From Pseudomonas jinjuensis (GTDB lineage: Bacteria > Pseudomonadota > Gammaproteobacteria > Pseudomonadales > Pseudomonadaceae): a stretch of DNA of 64,000 bases. Below the pieces are notes generated by a model that saw only the letters and a program-made list of their open reading frames with translations, did no database searches and had not been told where the DNA came from. Shown piece by piece: positions 43,785 through 54,064 of the stretch. Both the position numbers and the translations under genes were made by a program. The stretch spans positions 1 through 64,000 of the forward strand of contig NZ_FNIJ01000017.1 in assembly GCF_900103845.1 (NCBI RefSeq). The letters run 5' to 3'. Positions within the stretch are counted from its first letter, which is position 1. The number at the start of each line of letters is the position of its first letter.

Positions 43785-44822
43785 ATGCCCGACCAGCAGT
43801 CCGATATCGACTACGCCGCCCGCCAGCAGTACCAGCGTTTCCTCGAGGAATGGCAGGCGCGGCCGGCAATGCCGCCCCTCGATCCGCTACTGGCGGGACT
43901 CGGTTTGCCGGCTGGGGCGACGGCCGCCAGCGCGATGACCTTCGACCGCTACTACCGCCTGCTGCGCCTGGCCGCCGGGATGCTCTGGCCGGGGGATTTC
44001 TTCCTGCGCCTGGGGCAGCGCTACAACCTGTTCGACATGGGGGTGATCGGCTATGCGCTGATCAGCGCGGCTAACCTGCGGCGGTCGTGGGATATCTCCC
44101 TCGGGCAGCGCTCGAACCTGCTGCCGCACCCGATCCATGTCTCCCGCGAGGAGGGTGCGCGGCACATGCATCTGGTGCTGGACCTGCCGCCGTTCAGCCG
44201 CGTGGAATGCCAGGCGCTGTGCGACGAGTGGCTGAGCAGCACCTGGCGCTGGCTGTGCCAGCGGTTGCCGGAGCTGGCGGATTGCCGGGAGATCGAGGTG
44301 CACCTGCCGTTCGCGCCGCCGCCCCATGCGGCGGTGTATGCCGAGCTGTTCCCGGGGCGCGTGGTGTTTTCGGCGGAGCGGGCGGAGATGCGGATTCCCA
44401 GGGAATTCCATGACCGGCCGTTCTCCACGTCCAGCCCGTCGGTGCTGCGCCTGTGCCTGGCGCAGGGCGCGGCCACGCTGGCCGGTTTCGAGGGCGGGCA
44501 GGGCTTGCCGGACGACGTGCGCTTCTTCCTGCTGCAGAACGGACGCATTCCGCTGCCGGACCTGGAGGAGACCGCCGCGCACTTCCGCCTGCCGCCGCAT
44601 ACCCTGCAGCGCCGCTTGCGGGGCCATGGGTTGACCTTCAAAGGGATCGTCTACGAGGTGCGCATGGCGCTGGCGCAGCGCTATCTGCTGGCGAGCCGGA
44701 TGACGGTGCAGGAGATCGGGTTTCTGCTCGGGTACGAGCATGTGACGAGTTTTCACCGGGCGTTTTTGCGGCATGTGGGAACCACTCCCGAACGCTTCCG
44801 GGAGCGCCGTGCTGAATTGTAG
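43785..44822 (+). CDS. AraC-family transcriptional regulator (OruR/ArgR-like N-terminal domain)
   Basis: A 345-aa regulator. Residues about 30-215 form the Arabinose_bd (PF12625-type) domain (FDRYYRLLRLAAGMLWPGDF). The C-terminal double helix-turn-helix spans about 250-340 (LEETAAHFRLPPHTLQRRLR and VQEIGFLLGYEHVTSFHRAF). No ribosome site is visible; the start is six bases from the operator repeats. The stop codon TAG lies within the first bases of a REP unit. It is probably the activator of the divergent amidohydrolase operon. Confidence 0.9.
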   Translation: MPDQQSDIDYAARQQYQRFLEEWQARPAMPPLDPLLAGLGLPAGATAASAMTFDRYYRLLRLAAGMLWPGDFFLRLGQRYNLFDMGVIGYALISAANLRRSWDISLGQRSNLLPHPIHVSREEGARHMHLVLDLPPFSRVECQALCDEWLSSTWRWLCQRLPELADCREIEVHLPFAPPPHAAVYAELFPGRVVFSAERAEMRIPREFHDRPFSTSSPSVLRLCLAQGAATLAGFEGGQGLPDDVRFFLLQNGRIPLPDLEETAAHFRLPPHTLQRRLRGHGLTFKGIVYEVRMALAQRYLLASRMTVQEIGFLLGYEHVTSFHRAFLRHVGTTPERFRERRAEL

Positions 44823-44922
44823 GAGCGAGGGGGGCGCCTAGCCCTTGCTGGCGATCCCTGCATCCCCCTAAACCACGGCACGGCCGGCTGGCACGGCTGA
44901 TCGCCAGCAAGCTGGCTCCTAC
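44819..44922. repeat. REP doublet with inserted GC-rich segment
   Basis: GTAGGAGCGAGGGGGGCGCC (from 44819) continues TAGCCCTTGCTGGCGATC; the inverted partner ATCGCCAGCAAGCTGGCTCC ends at 44922. Relative to family A, the left unit has about 14 extra bases between GCGAG and CTTGCT. The same insert occurs in inverted orientation at 24401-24439. It begins in the AraC stop codon. Confidence 0.7.
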
Positions 44923-44952
44923 AGGTAAGGCGTTCCGGGACGGTCCTACACG

Positions 44953-44987
44953 GTAGGATGGGTATCGCTCCGCTCCATCCAACCTAC
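44953..44987. repeat. Family C-like repeat
   Basis: GTAGGATGGGTATCGCTCCG, ending CATCCAACCTAC, an inverted pair 20 bp before the LysR start. Confidence 0.55.
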
Positions 44988-45006
44988 AAGAACTGGAGTC
45001 ATCCCC

Positions 45007-45930
45007 ATGCGTTTCCCCTCGATGACCGCCCTGCGCGTGCTCGATGCCGTCGCCCGGCTGGGCAGCCTGTCCGAGGCCGCCAGCGAGCTGAGCCTGACCC
45101 GCAGCGCGGTCAGCCACCAGTTGCATGCGCTGGAGGACTGCCTCGGCATCGCCCTCACCGAGCGCGCCGGGCGTGGCATCGTGCTGACCTACCAGGGCGA
45201 GTGCTTCGCCCGCGAGACCCAGCGCGCGCTGGCGATCCTCAATGAGGCGCGGCGCTTCGCCAATGCCGAGGAAATCGCCGGCCGGCTGTGCATCAGCTGC
45301 ACGCCGGGTTTCGCCACCTACTGGCTGTGCCACCAGATCGGCAAGTTCCAGCGCGCCCATCCGCGGGTGGAATTGAGCCTGGTGTCGCCGCGGGTGCCGG
45401 ACGACGTGAGCAACCGCGACGTCGACCTGTTCATCGCCTATGGCGTCGGCGACTGGCCGGACCTGCACGTCGAGCTGATCGCCACCCTCGACACCTTCCC
45501 GGTGTGCAGCCCGTCGCTGATCAACTCCACCGGCGGCCTGGATTCCCCGGAAGACCTCGCCCACCTGCCGCTGCTGCACATGGTCGATCACTCCGACTGG
45601 CTGCTCTGGGCCGCCGCGGCCGGGGTGCGCGATCTCAATGTGCGCAACGGCATCGTCTTCTCCGATGCGCACCTGGTGCAGTCGGCGGCCATCGCCGGGC
45701 AGGGCGTGGCGATGGGCGATGCGCTGGTCAGCGGCGACGCCATGGCCAAGGGGCAGCTGGTGCGGCTGTTCAACGTCGCCATCGAGCCGCCGAACCGCTA
45801 CTACTTCGTCAGCGACCCGGCCAGGACCGACCGCCCCGACGTGCGGGCCTTCAAGGCGTGGATGATGGCCGAGCTGCGCATGTCCGAGCAGTTCCGCAAT
45901 GGCAGCCGGAATGCCTGGTTTGGTGAATAA
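45007..45930 (+). CDS. LysR-family regulator (GcvA-like)
   Basis: A 307-aa LTTR: HTH in the first 60 residues (MTALRVLDAVARLGSLSEAA, LTRSAVSHQLHALED), then an effector domain of the GcvA type (ISCTPGFATYWLCHQIGKFQ, FIAYGVGDWPDLHVEL). GGAG stands before the ATG. It is followed by the ABC importer genes on the same strand after a 123-bp gap with a repeated TTTGACAAT element, so it probably controls the importer. Confidence 0.89.
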   Translation: MRFPSMTALRVLDAVARLGSLSEAASELSLTRSAVSHQLHALEDCLGIALTERAGRGIVLTYQGECFARETQRALAILNEARRFANAEEIAGRLCISCTPGFATYWLCHQIGKFQRAHPRVELSLVSPRVPDDVSNRDVDLFIAYGVGDWPDLHVELIATLDTFPVCSPSLINSTGGLDSPEDLAHLPLLHMVDHSDWLLWAAAAGVRDLNVRNGIVFSDAHLVQSAAIAGQGVAMGDALVSGDAMAKGQLVRLFNVAIEPPNRYYFVSDPARTDRPDVRAFKAWMMAELRMSEQFRNGSRNAWFGE

Positions 45931-45931
45931 A

Positions 45932-45984
45932 ATTTGACAATGGCGACTAAAAAACGCGATTGAAGCGAAAGGCTATTTGACAAT
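45932..45984. promoter_or_regulatory. Repeated ATTTGACAAT elements before the importer genes
   Basis: ATTTGACAAT occurs at 45932-45941 and 45975-45984, 43 bp apart (about four helical turns). The first is followed by GGCGACTA, like the CGACTAGC of the AraC repeats. The hexamers TTGACA look like -35 boxes but have no good -10 at 17 bp; a TTGAAG (45960-45965) with AATACT (45982-45987) at 16 bp is an alternative promoter. They are probably regulator sites. Confidence 0.45.
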
Positions 45985-46053
45985 ACTGCGGAAAACAGCC
46001 GGTTTCTCACCGCCGGCACGTCTTAGAACAAGAACAAAGACGAGGTAAGCGCA

Positions 46054-47139
46054 GTGGAGCGACAGCCCCAGCTTCGTGCCATCGGCATTGGCAAGAATTA
46101 CGGAAGCTTCCGTGCCCTGGATTCCGTCTCCATCGATATCGAGCAAGGCGAATTCCTCACCCTGCTGGGGCCGTCCGGTTCCGGCAAGACCACCTTCCTG
46201 ATGATCCTCGCCGGCTTCCAGAACCACTCCAGCGGCCGCCTGGAGGCCCACGGCCAGGACATCTCCCGTCTCCCCGCGGAGAAGCGCAACTTCGGCATGG
46301 TGTTCCAGGGCTATGCGCTGTTCCCGCACATGAGCATCGAGGACAACGTCGGCTTCCCGCTGAAGATCCGCGGTGTGAAGCCCGAGGAACGCAACCGCCG
46401 GGTGCGCCACATGCTCGACGTGGTCGGGCTCGGTGAGCATCGCGGCAAGCGTCCCGCCGAGCTTTCCGGCGGCCAGCAGCAGCGCGTCGCCATCGCCCGC
46501 GCGCTGGTGTTCGAGCCGGACCTGCTGCTGCTCGACGAACCGCTCTCGGCGCTGGACAAGAACCTGCGCGAGCAGCTGCAGGCCGAGCTGCAGCGCATCC
46601 ACCAGCAGATCGGCACCACCTTCGTCTTCGTCACCCACGACCAGAACGAGGCGCTGGCGCTGTCCACCCGCATCGCCATCTTCAACCGCGGCGCGCTGGC
46701 CCAGGTGGATACGCCGGAACGCATCTACAACCAGCCCGGCAACCGCTTCGTCGCCGAGTTTCTCGGCAAGATGAACCTCTTCCCGCTGAGCCAGGTGGAC
46801 CGATCCGGCGCCCTGGCCCGCGGCCGCTTCGGCGATGCCGAGCTGCACGCCGAACCTTCCGCTGCCTTGCAGGCGGACAAACCCCTGCTGGCCGTGCGCC
46901 CCGAGCACATGCAGCTGCACGCTGCGCCGCCGACCGTCGCCGGGCACAACGTGGTGCCGGCGGTGCTCACTTCGCGCACCTACCAGGGCGCCAGCACCGA
47001 GCTGGGCCTGGCCACCGCCACCGGCGAGGCGCTGCCGATGAGCCTCGCGGTGCATGCCGACCATCACGCCTCGCGCCTCGAACACGGTGCCCGCGTGTGG
47101 CTGAGCTGGCCGATCGAAAAAAGTCTGCTGCTGGCCTGA
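46054..47139 (+). CDS. ABC transporter ATP-binding protein (PotA type)
   Basis: A 361-aa ATPase with Walker A GPSGSGKTT, Q-loop FQGYALFPHMS, signature LSGGQQQRVAIARAL and Walker B LLLLDEPLSALD, followed by a C-terminal TOBE domain (RPEHMQLHAAPP). The start is GTG at 46054 with GAGGT upstream. It energises the import system formed with the three following genes; polyamine, putrescine and related amines are the known substrates of this class. Confidence 0.92.
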   Translation: MERQPQLRAIGIGKNYGSFRALDSVSIDIEQGEFLTLLGPSGSGKTTFLMILAGFQNHSSGRLEAHGQDISRLPAEKRNFGMVFQGYALFPHMSIEDNVGFPLKIRGVKPEERNRRVRHMLDVVGLGEHRGKRPAELSGGQQQRVAIARALVFEPDLLLLDEPLSALDKNLREQLQAELQRIHQQIGTTFVFVTHDQNEALALSTRIAIFNRGALAQVDTPERIYNQPGNRFVAEFLGKMNLFPLSQVDRSGALARGRFGDAELHAEPSAALQADKPLLAVRPEHMQLHAAPPTVAGHNVVPAVLTSRTYQGASTELGLATATGEALPMSLAVHADHHASRLEHGARVWLSWPIEKSLLLA

Positions 47140-47175
47140 ACGCCGGTACATCCCACTGCATTCCAAGGAGTCGCC

Positions 47176-48288
47176 ATGTTCAATCCGCATCAGCAAGACT
47201 GCATCGAAACCCTCATCGAAAAGGCCCGCCGCGGGCAGATCGACCGCCGCAGCTTCCTCAAGGGCATGGGCCTGCTCGCCGCGCTGCCGCTGGCCATGCG
47301 CAGCGGCGTCAGCTTCGCCGCCGACAAGCCGCTGGTGGTGGTGAACTGGGGCGGCGACGCGGTCAAGGCGTTCGGCAAGGCCTGGACCGAGAGCTTCACC
47401 AGGGCCACCGGCATCCCGGTGAAGATCGACGGCAGCGGCCCGACCGAGGGCGCCATCCGCACCCAGCTCTCCAGCGGCCGGGTGAGCTGGGACGTGGTCG
47501 ACGCGGAAAGCTCGATCCTGCAGAACCTCGGCAGGGAAGGGCTGGTGCAGCCGATCGACTACAGCATCGTCTCGCGCGACAAGGTACTGCCGGGCTTCGC
47601 CTACGACTACGGCATCGCCGACTACATGCTCAGCTACGTGATCGCCTACGACAGCGAGCGTTTCGGCGACAACGCGCCGAAGACCTGGAAGGACTTCTGG
47701 GATGTCAAGACCTTCCCCGGCAAGCGCACCCTCTACAAGTGGATGAACGGCATGCTGGAGGCCGCGCTGCTGGCCGACGGCGTCGAGCCGGCCAACCTGT
47801 ATCCGCTGGACGTGCCGCGCGCGCTGGCCAAGATCGAGGAACTCAAGCCGCACGTGCTGGCCTTCTGGGGCTCGGGCGCGGAGACCCAGCAACTGCTGCT
47901 GGAGGGCGAGGTGTCCATGGGCGCGATCTGGAACACCCGCGCCCAGGTGATCACCGAGGACAGCGAAGACCGCATCAAGTGGACATTCGACAACGCGCTG
48001 CTCGGCTGCAGCAACTGGGGCGTGCTCAAGGGCAACCCGGGCGGCAGCGAGGCGGCGATGCGCTTCATCGCCCACGCGCAGGACCCGCAATCGCAGGTCG
48101 AGCTGTTCACCATGTTCGGCAACGGCCCGGCCAACCCGGCGGCCGCCGCGCTGATCCCGGCCGATCGCCGGCACCTGAACTGCACCGATCCGGACAACCT
48201 GCCGAAGCAGATCATGCTCAGCCACGAGTGGTACACCGACCACTACGCGGTGGCGCTGGAGCAATACCTGACGCATATCTCCAAGTGA
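47176..48288 (+). CDS. PotD-like substrate-binding protein with Tat signal
   Basis: A 370-aa periplasmic binding protein. The N-terminus has a twin-arginine motif DRRSFLKGMGLLAALPLAM (R24-R25), so export by the Tat pathway is predicted. The body has WDVVDAESSIL, TWKDFWDVKTFPGKRTLYK and ALLADGVEP, closely parallel to the Sec-exported protein at 38989-40032. AAGGAG lies upstream. It is the second gene of the importer operon. Confidence 0.9.
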   Translation: MFNPHQQDCIETLIEKARRGQIDRRSFLKGMGLLAALPLAMRSGVSFAADKPLVVVNWGGDAVKAFGKAWTESFTRATGIPVKIDGSGPTEGAIRTQLSSGRVSWDVVDAESSILQNLGREGLVQPIDYSIVSRDKVLPGFAYDYGIADYMLSYVIAYDSERFGDNAPKTWKDFWDVKTFPGKRTLYKWMNGMLEAALLADGVEPANLYPLDVPRALAKIEELKPHVLAFWGSGAETQQLLLEGEVSMGAIWNTRAQVITEDSEDRIKWTFDNALLGCSNWGVLKGNPGGSEAAMRFIAHAQDPQSQVELFTMFGNGPANPAAAALIPADRRHLNCTDPDNLPKQIMLSHEWYTDHYAVALEQYLTHISK

Positions 48289-48303
48289 GCGGAGGCGCAT
48301 TCC

Positions 48304-49140
48304 ATGGCCGATAACGCTCCCTCGCGGCTGAAGCTGGGCGCGCTGCTGCTGCCGCTGCCGATCGTCCTGCTGCTGTTCTACGTGCTGCCGTTCGCCGGCG
48401 TGGTGGGCTGGAGCTTCACCCTGCCGGAGCCGGGCATCGAGCAGTACCAGCGGATCGCCACCGACCCGGCGATCCACGACGTGCTGTGGCGGACCTTCCG
48501 CCTGTGCACCACGGTGACGCTGGTGTCCGTCGCCATCGCCTACCTGATGGCGTACTGCTGGGTGTTCAGCTCGCCGTTCTGGCAGCGCATGGTGGAAATC
48601 TGCGTGTTCATCCCGTTCTGGCTGTCGGTGCTGGTGCGCGCCTTCGGCTGGCTGATCGCCCTGCGCAGCAACGGCATGCTCAACGGCTGGCTGCAGTCGC
48701 TGGGGATCATCAGCGAGCCGCTGCAGCTGACGCGCAACGAGCTGGGCGTGGTGATCGGCATGGTGCACTTCATGGTGCCGTTCGCCATCTTCCCGCTGGT
48801 GTCGACCATGCGCCGCCTCGACCCGCGCGTACTGCTCGCCTCGCGCGGGCTGGGCGCCGGCCAGCTGCGCACGTTCTGGAGCATCTTCGTGCCGCAGACG
48901 ATTCCGGGCGTGCTCGGCGCCTTCATCATCGTCTTCGTGTTCTGCCTGGGCTTCTTCATCACCCCGGCGATCCTCGGCGGCGGGCAGACGGCGATGGTCG
49001 CGGAGTACGTCTACCTGCAGATGTTCCAGACCAGCAACTGGGGCCTCGGCGCCGCGCTCAGCGTGGTCCTGCTGGCGCTGGTCAGCGGGCTGATCTGGGC
49101 GCTGCTGCGCATGACCCGTGTCGATCGACTGGTGGGCTGA
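48304..49140 (+). CDS. ABC transporter permease (PotB type)
   Basis: A 278-aa inner-membrane permease with about six hydrophobic helices. The cytoplasmic coupling loop reads SRGLGAGQLRTFWSIFVPQT. It follows the binding-protein gene by 15 bp and precedes the partner permease by three bases. Confidence 0.91.
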   Translation: MADNAPSRLKLGALLLPLPIVLLLFYVLPFAGVVGWSFTLPEPGIEQYQRIATDPAIHDVLWRTFRLCTTVTLVSVAIAYLMAYCWVFSSPFWQRMVEICVFIPFWLSVLVRAFGWLIALRSNGMLNGWLQSLGIISEPLQLTRNELGVVIGMVHFMVPFAIFPLVSTMRRLDPRVLLASRGLGAGQLRTFWSIFVPQTIPGVLGAFIIVFVFCLGFFITPAILGGGQTAMVAEYVYLQMFQTSNWGLGAALSVVLLALVSGLIWALLRMTRVDRLVG

Positions 49141-49143
49141 CCT

Positions 49144-49950
49144 ATGAATGAGCATCAAAGCAAGGCTGCAAGCCGCCTGCTGGCGGTGATGGCGATGATC
49201 TTCATGCTGTTCCCGCTGCTGGCGGTGATCCCGGTGTCCTTCACCTCCAGGCGCTTCCTGTCGATGCCCAACGGCAACTGGTCGCTGCGCCACTACGAGG
49301 CGCTGGTCAGCAGTCCGGAATGGCTGTCCGCCATCGGCCAGAGCCTGGTGGTGGCGACCGCCACCTGCGTGATCGCCACGGCGCTGGCGGTGAGCTTCAG
49401 CCTCGGCATCTGGTACCTGCGCTCGCGCCTGGCGACCCTGCTGATCGGCCTGGTGCTGTTGCCGATGGCGATCCCGCCGATGATCTCGGCGATGGTCCTG
49501 TACTTCATGGAAACCACGGTCAGCAAGTTCGCCCCGGCGCTCGGCTACGACACCCTGTTCGGCCTGACCATCGCCCACATCGTGATGGTGGTGCCCTACG
49601 GCGTGGTGACCATGCTGGTGGCGCTGAGCCAACTGGACCGGCGCATCGAACTGGCGGCGCGCAACCTCGGCGCCAGCCTCGGCCAGACCACCTTCCTGGT
49701 GGTGCTGCCGAACCTCAAGCTGGGCATCGCCAGCACCGCGCTGCTGTGCTTCGCGCTGTCCTGGGAGGAGATCGCGGTGACGCTGTTCGTCACCAGTACC
49801 GAGGTGAATACCCTGCCGCGGCAGATCTGGTCGGGGCTGCGCGACAACATCGACCCGGCGGTGGCGGCGATTTCCGTGCTGCTGATCGGCTTGACGCTGG
49901 TGGCGCTGATCGGGCGGATGCTGGCGCAGAGGAGGGTGGCGGTGCAGTGA
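49144..49950 (+). CDS. ABC transporter permease (PotC type)
   Basis: A 268-aa permease with six predicted helices and the coupling loop ARNLGASLGQTTFLVVLPNL. It starts three bases after its partner. Last gene of the importer operon; it is followed by several intergenic repeats. Confidence 0.91.
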   Translation: MNEHQSKAASRLLAVMAMIFMLFPLLAVIPVSFTSRRFLSMPNGNWSLRHYEALVSSPEWLSAIGQSLVVATATCVIATALAVSFSLGIWYLRSRLATLLIGLVLLPMAIPPMISAMVLYFMETTVSKFAPALGYDTLFGLTIAHIVMVVPYGVVTMLVALSQLDRRIELAARNLGASLGQTTFLVVLPNLKLGIASTALLCFALSWEEIAVTLFVTSTEVNTLPRQIWSGLRDNIDPAVAAISVLLIGLTLVALIGRMLAQRRVAVQ

Positions 49951-49956
49951 GGTTGG

Positions 49957-50029
49957 GTAGGGTGGATCACGCTCCACCGATCCACCATGGCCGCGCAATG
50001 GTGGATGAAAAGAGCCTCATCCACCCTAC
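49957..50029. repeat. Family C nested inverted repeat
   Basis: The outer arms GTAGGGTGGAT (49957-49967) and ATCCACCCTAC (50019-50029) are perfect complements. Inside, ATCCACCAT (49980-49988) and ATGGTGGAT (49998-50006) form a second perfect stem. A long cruciform or hairpin just after the importer operon, possibly a transcript 3' end. Confidence 0.7.
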
Positions 50030-50035
50030 GGGATA

Positions 50036-50078
50036 GAGCGGACCATGCGCGCGATTCGCGGGCATGGCCCGCTCCTAC
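50036..50078. repeat. REP doublet (family B), compact
   Basis: GAGCGGACCATGCGCGCGA runs directly into TCGCGGGCATGGCCCGCTC and CTAC, with almost no loop between the two arms. Confidence 0.7.
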
Positions 50079-50088
50079 ATTGAGCAAC

Positions 50089-50120
50089 GTAGGGTGAATG
50101 ACGCGCCAGCGTCATCCACC
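50089..50120. repeat. Family C repeat
   Basis: GTAGGGTGAATGACGCGCCA followed by GCGTCATCCACC. Inner stem TGACGC/GCGTCA with a four-base loop; same type as 40167-40198. Confidence 0.65.
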
Positions 50121-50150
50121 GATGAGGACGTACCGTCTCCCTGGAAAGCA

Positions 50151-50174
50151 GAAGCCCGGCATCCGCCGGGCTTC
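50151..50174 (-). terminator. Rho-independent terminator candidate of opmH
   Basis: GAAGCCCGGC-ATCC-GCCGGGCTTC is a perfect 10-bp stem with a four-base loop, 14 bases after the opmH stop. On the minus strand it is followed by TGCTTTCC, a short T-rich tail. It is symmetrical and may also act on the plus strand. Confidence 0.75.
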
Positions 50175-50187
50175 TTCCATTCTTCCA

Positions 50188-51645
50188 TCAGTACCGCGGA
50201 TTCCCCTGCAACTGGGCTTCCGCCGCCTTCGCCAGGTCCGGCGGCAGGAAGTCCTTGTCCGGGTCGTAGTCCGGCTTCAGGTAGCTGCTCAGCGCCTGCA
50301 GGTCGGCCGGGCTGAGGGTGCCGGCGGTCTGCTTCAGGCGCAGGTTGTCGAGGATGTAGTCGTAGCGGCTGTTGTTGTAGTCGCGCACCGCGCTGTACAG
50401 CTGGCGCTGGGCGTCGAGCACGTCGACGATGTTGCGGGTGCCGACCTGGTAGCCGATCTCGGTGGCTTCCAGGGAGCTCTGGTTGGAGATGATCGCCTGG
50501 CGCCGCGCCTTCACCGTTTCCACGTCGGTGTTCACCGCGCGGTGCTGGTTGCGCGCGTCCTGCACCACCTGGCGGCGCTGGCTTTCGCGCAGCTGCTCGC
50601 TCTGGCTGAGGCGCTGGTAGGACTCGCGCACCTGCGAACTGGTCAGGCCGCCGCTGTAGATCGGCACATTGAGCTGCAGGCCGATGGCGCTCTGGCTGGC
50701 ATCGCCACCGAAGCCGGACTGACCGGGAAGGTTGCCGGAGTTGGTATAGCCCAGGGCGTCGTTGTCGCCCTTCTGGTATTGCGCCACCGCATCGAGGGTC
50801 GGCAGGTGGCCGGCCTTGCGCTGGCGCAGCGTCTCTTCGGCGGAGTTGACCGCGTAGTTGCTGGCCTGCAGCAGCAGGTTCTGCTGCACGGCGGTGTCCA
50901 CCCAGGCCTTGGCGTCGTTGGGCGCCGGCGGCACCACCGGCAGCGAGTGGAGGATGCCTTCGATGGAGGCGTACTCGCGGTTGGTCAGGGTGATCAGGGC
51001 CTGGAAGGCATCTTCCACCTGCTGCTCGGCGACGATCCGGTTGGCCCGCGCGGTGTCGTAGCCGGCCTGGGATTCGAGCACGTCGGTCTTGTCCGACAGG
51101 CCCACGTCGAAGCGTTCGTTGGACTGGTCGAGCTGGCGCTTGAACGCCGCTTCCTCGGCCTTGCTGGCGGCCAGGTTGTCCTGGGCGCGGAGCACGCCGA
51201 AGTAGGTGATCGCGGTCTGCAGGATGAGGTTCTGCTGGGTCGCGGAGAATTCCAGCTCGGCCTGCTGGCTGACGTCCTTCGCCGCCTGCAGCTGGAACCA
51301 GCGGTCGGCGCGGAACAGCGGCTGGCTGAGGCTGGCCTGGACCAGTTGGCTGCTGCGGTTCAGCGTGATGTCCGGCTGGTCCAGCGAGGTCCGGGTGTCG
51401 AAGATGCTGGCGCCGGCGTTGATCTGCGGCAGCAGTCCCGAGCGTGCCTGCGGCACGGCTTCCTTGCGCGCCAGGTAGTCGGCCTGGGCGGCGGCGAGGT
51501 CGGAGTTGTTGTCGACGGCATCCTTGTAGACGCTGATCAGGTCGGTCTTGGTCGGCAGCGGGGATGCGGCCGGGGCAGGCTGGGCCGCCCAGGCAAAGCC
51601 TGTCGTTGCGGCCACGGCGACAGCCAGAGAGAGTCTGCGCAGCAT
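50188..51645 (-). CDS. opmH: TolC-family outer-membrane efflux channel
   Basis: A 485-aa outer-membrane factor with a cleavable signal (LAVAVAATTGFAWA, about 20 residues) and two OEP repeats forming the trimeric channel-tunnel (AAQADYLARKEAVPQARSGL; IGYQVGTRNIVDVLDAQRQL). No lipobox. It matches TolC/OpmH (PA4974) by position next to thiC and by length; OpmH is known to serve the TriABC pump. It is monocistronic, with a strong hairpin after the stop. Confidence 0.9.
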   Translation of the reverse strand: MLRRLSLAVAVAATTGFAWAAQPAPAASPLPTKTDLISVYKDAVDNNSDLAAAQADYLARKEAVPQARSGLLPQINAGASIFDTRTSLDQPDITLNRSSQLVQASLSQPLFRADRWFQLQAAKDVSQQAELEFSATQQNLILQTAITYFGVLRAQDNLAASKAEEAAFKRQLDQSNERFDVGLSDKTDVLESQAGYDTARANRIVAEQQVEDAFQALITLTNREYASIEGILHSLPVVPPAPNDAKAWVDTAVQQNLLLQASNYAVNSAEETLRQRKAGHLPTLDAVAQYQKGDNDALGYTNSGNLPGQSGFGGDASQSAIGLQLNVPIYSGGLTSSQVRESYQRLSQSEQLRESQRRQVVQDARNQHRAVNTDVETVKARRQAIISNQSSLEATEIGYQVGTRNIVDVLDAQRQLYSAVRDYNNSRYDYILDNLRLKQTAGTLSPADLQALSSYLKPDYDPDKDFLPPDLAKAAEAQLQGNPRY

Positions 51646-51785
51646 TCGTTCGTCCTGGATAAAAGTGCGAGTTGGGCAAGGCTACGGGTTGCCGCCAACG
51701 GCGGTCAAGGCGCCTCTGTGCGGGCGCTCCGCAGTGAGTGTAGTAGGCCGGGGCGAAGGCGGACCGAACTTTCGGTCGGCTTGTG

Positions 51786-51815
51786 TTGGCCAATCCGCGT
51801 GCGCTTGATTAGACT
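51786..51815 (+). promoter_or_regulatory. thiC: Probable thiC promoter
   Basis: TTGGCC (51786-51791) and TAGACT (51810-51815) with 18-bp spacing would start transcription close to 51822, right at the first helix of the TPP riboswitch. Confidence 0.4.
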
Positions 51816-51822
51816 GCGGGCG

Positions 51823-53925
<2,103 letters not shown>

Positions 53926-53941
53926 CCGCAGCACCATACCC

Positions 53942-54019
53942 GTAGGAGCGAGCTTGCTCGCGAACCGTGCTCGCCGGCGACTTCGCTGCTGGGCTGTTCG
54001 CGAGCAAGCTCGCTCCTAC
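53942..54019. repeat. REP doublet (family A) between thiC and cytX
   Basis: GTAGGAGCGAGCTTGCTCGC (53942-53964 with the following GAA) and TTCGCGAGCAAGCTCGCTCC (53997-54019) are nearly perfect inverted copies around a 32-bp loop. Confidence 0.88.
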
Positions 54020-54064
54020 GAAAAACAACAAAACCTAATCCGACATTCGAGCCCTGCACGCATC

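Noticed and set aside
45934..45962. TTGACA at 45934 and 45977 as standard -35 boxes
   Set aside because: No acceptable -10 at 16-18 bp from either copy; treated as repeated regulatory elements.
45973..49998. 1341-codon antisense open frame
   Set aside because: It lies opposite the four importer genes, is rich in His, Gln, Arg and Ala in low-complexity order, and shows no domain. It is a by-product of high GC at third positions.
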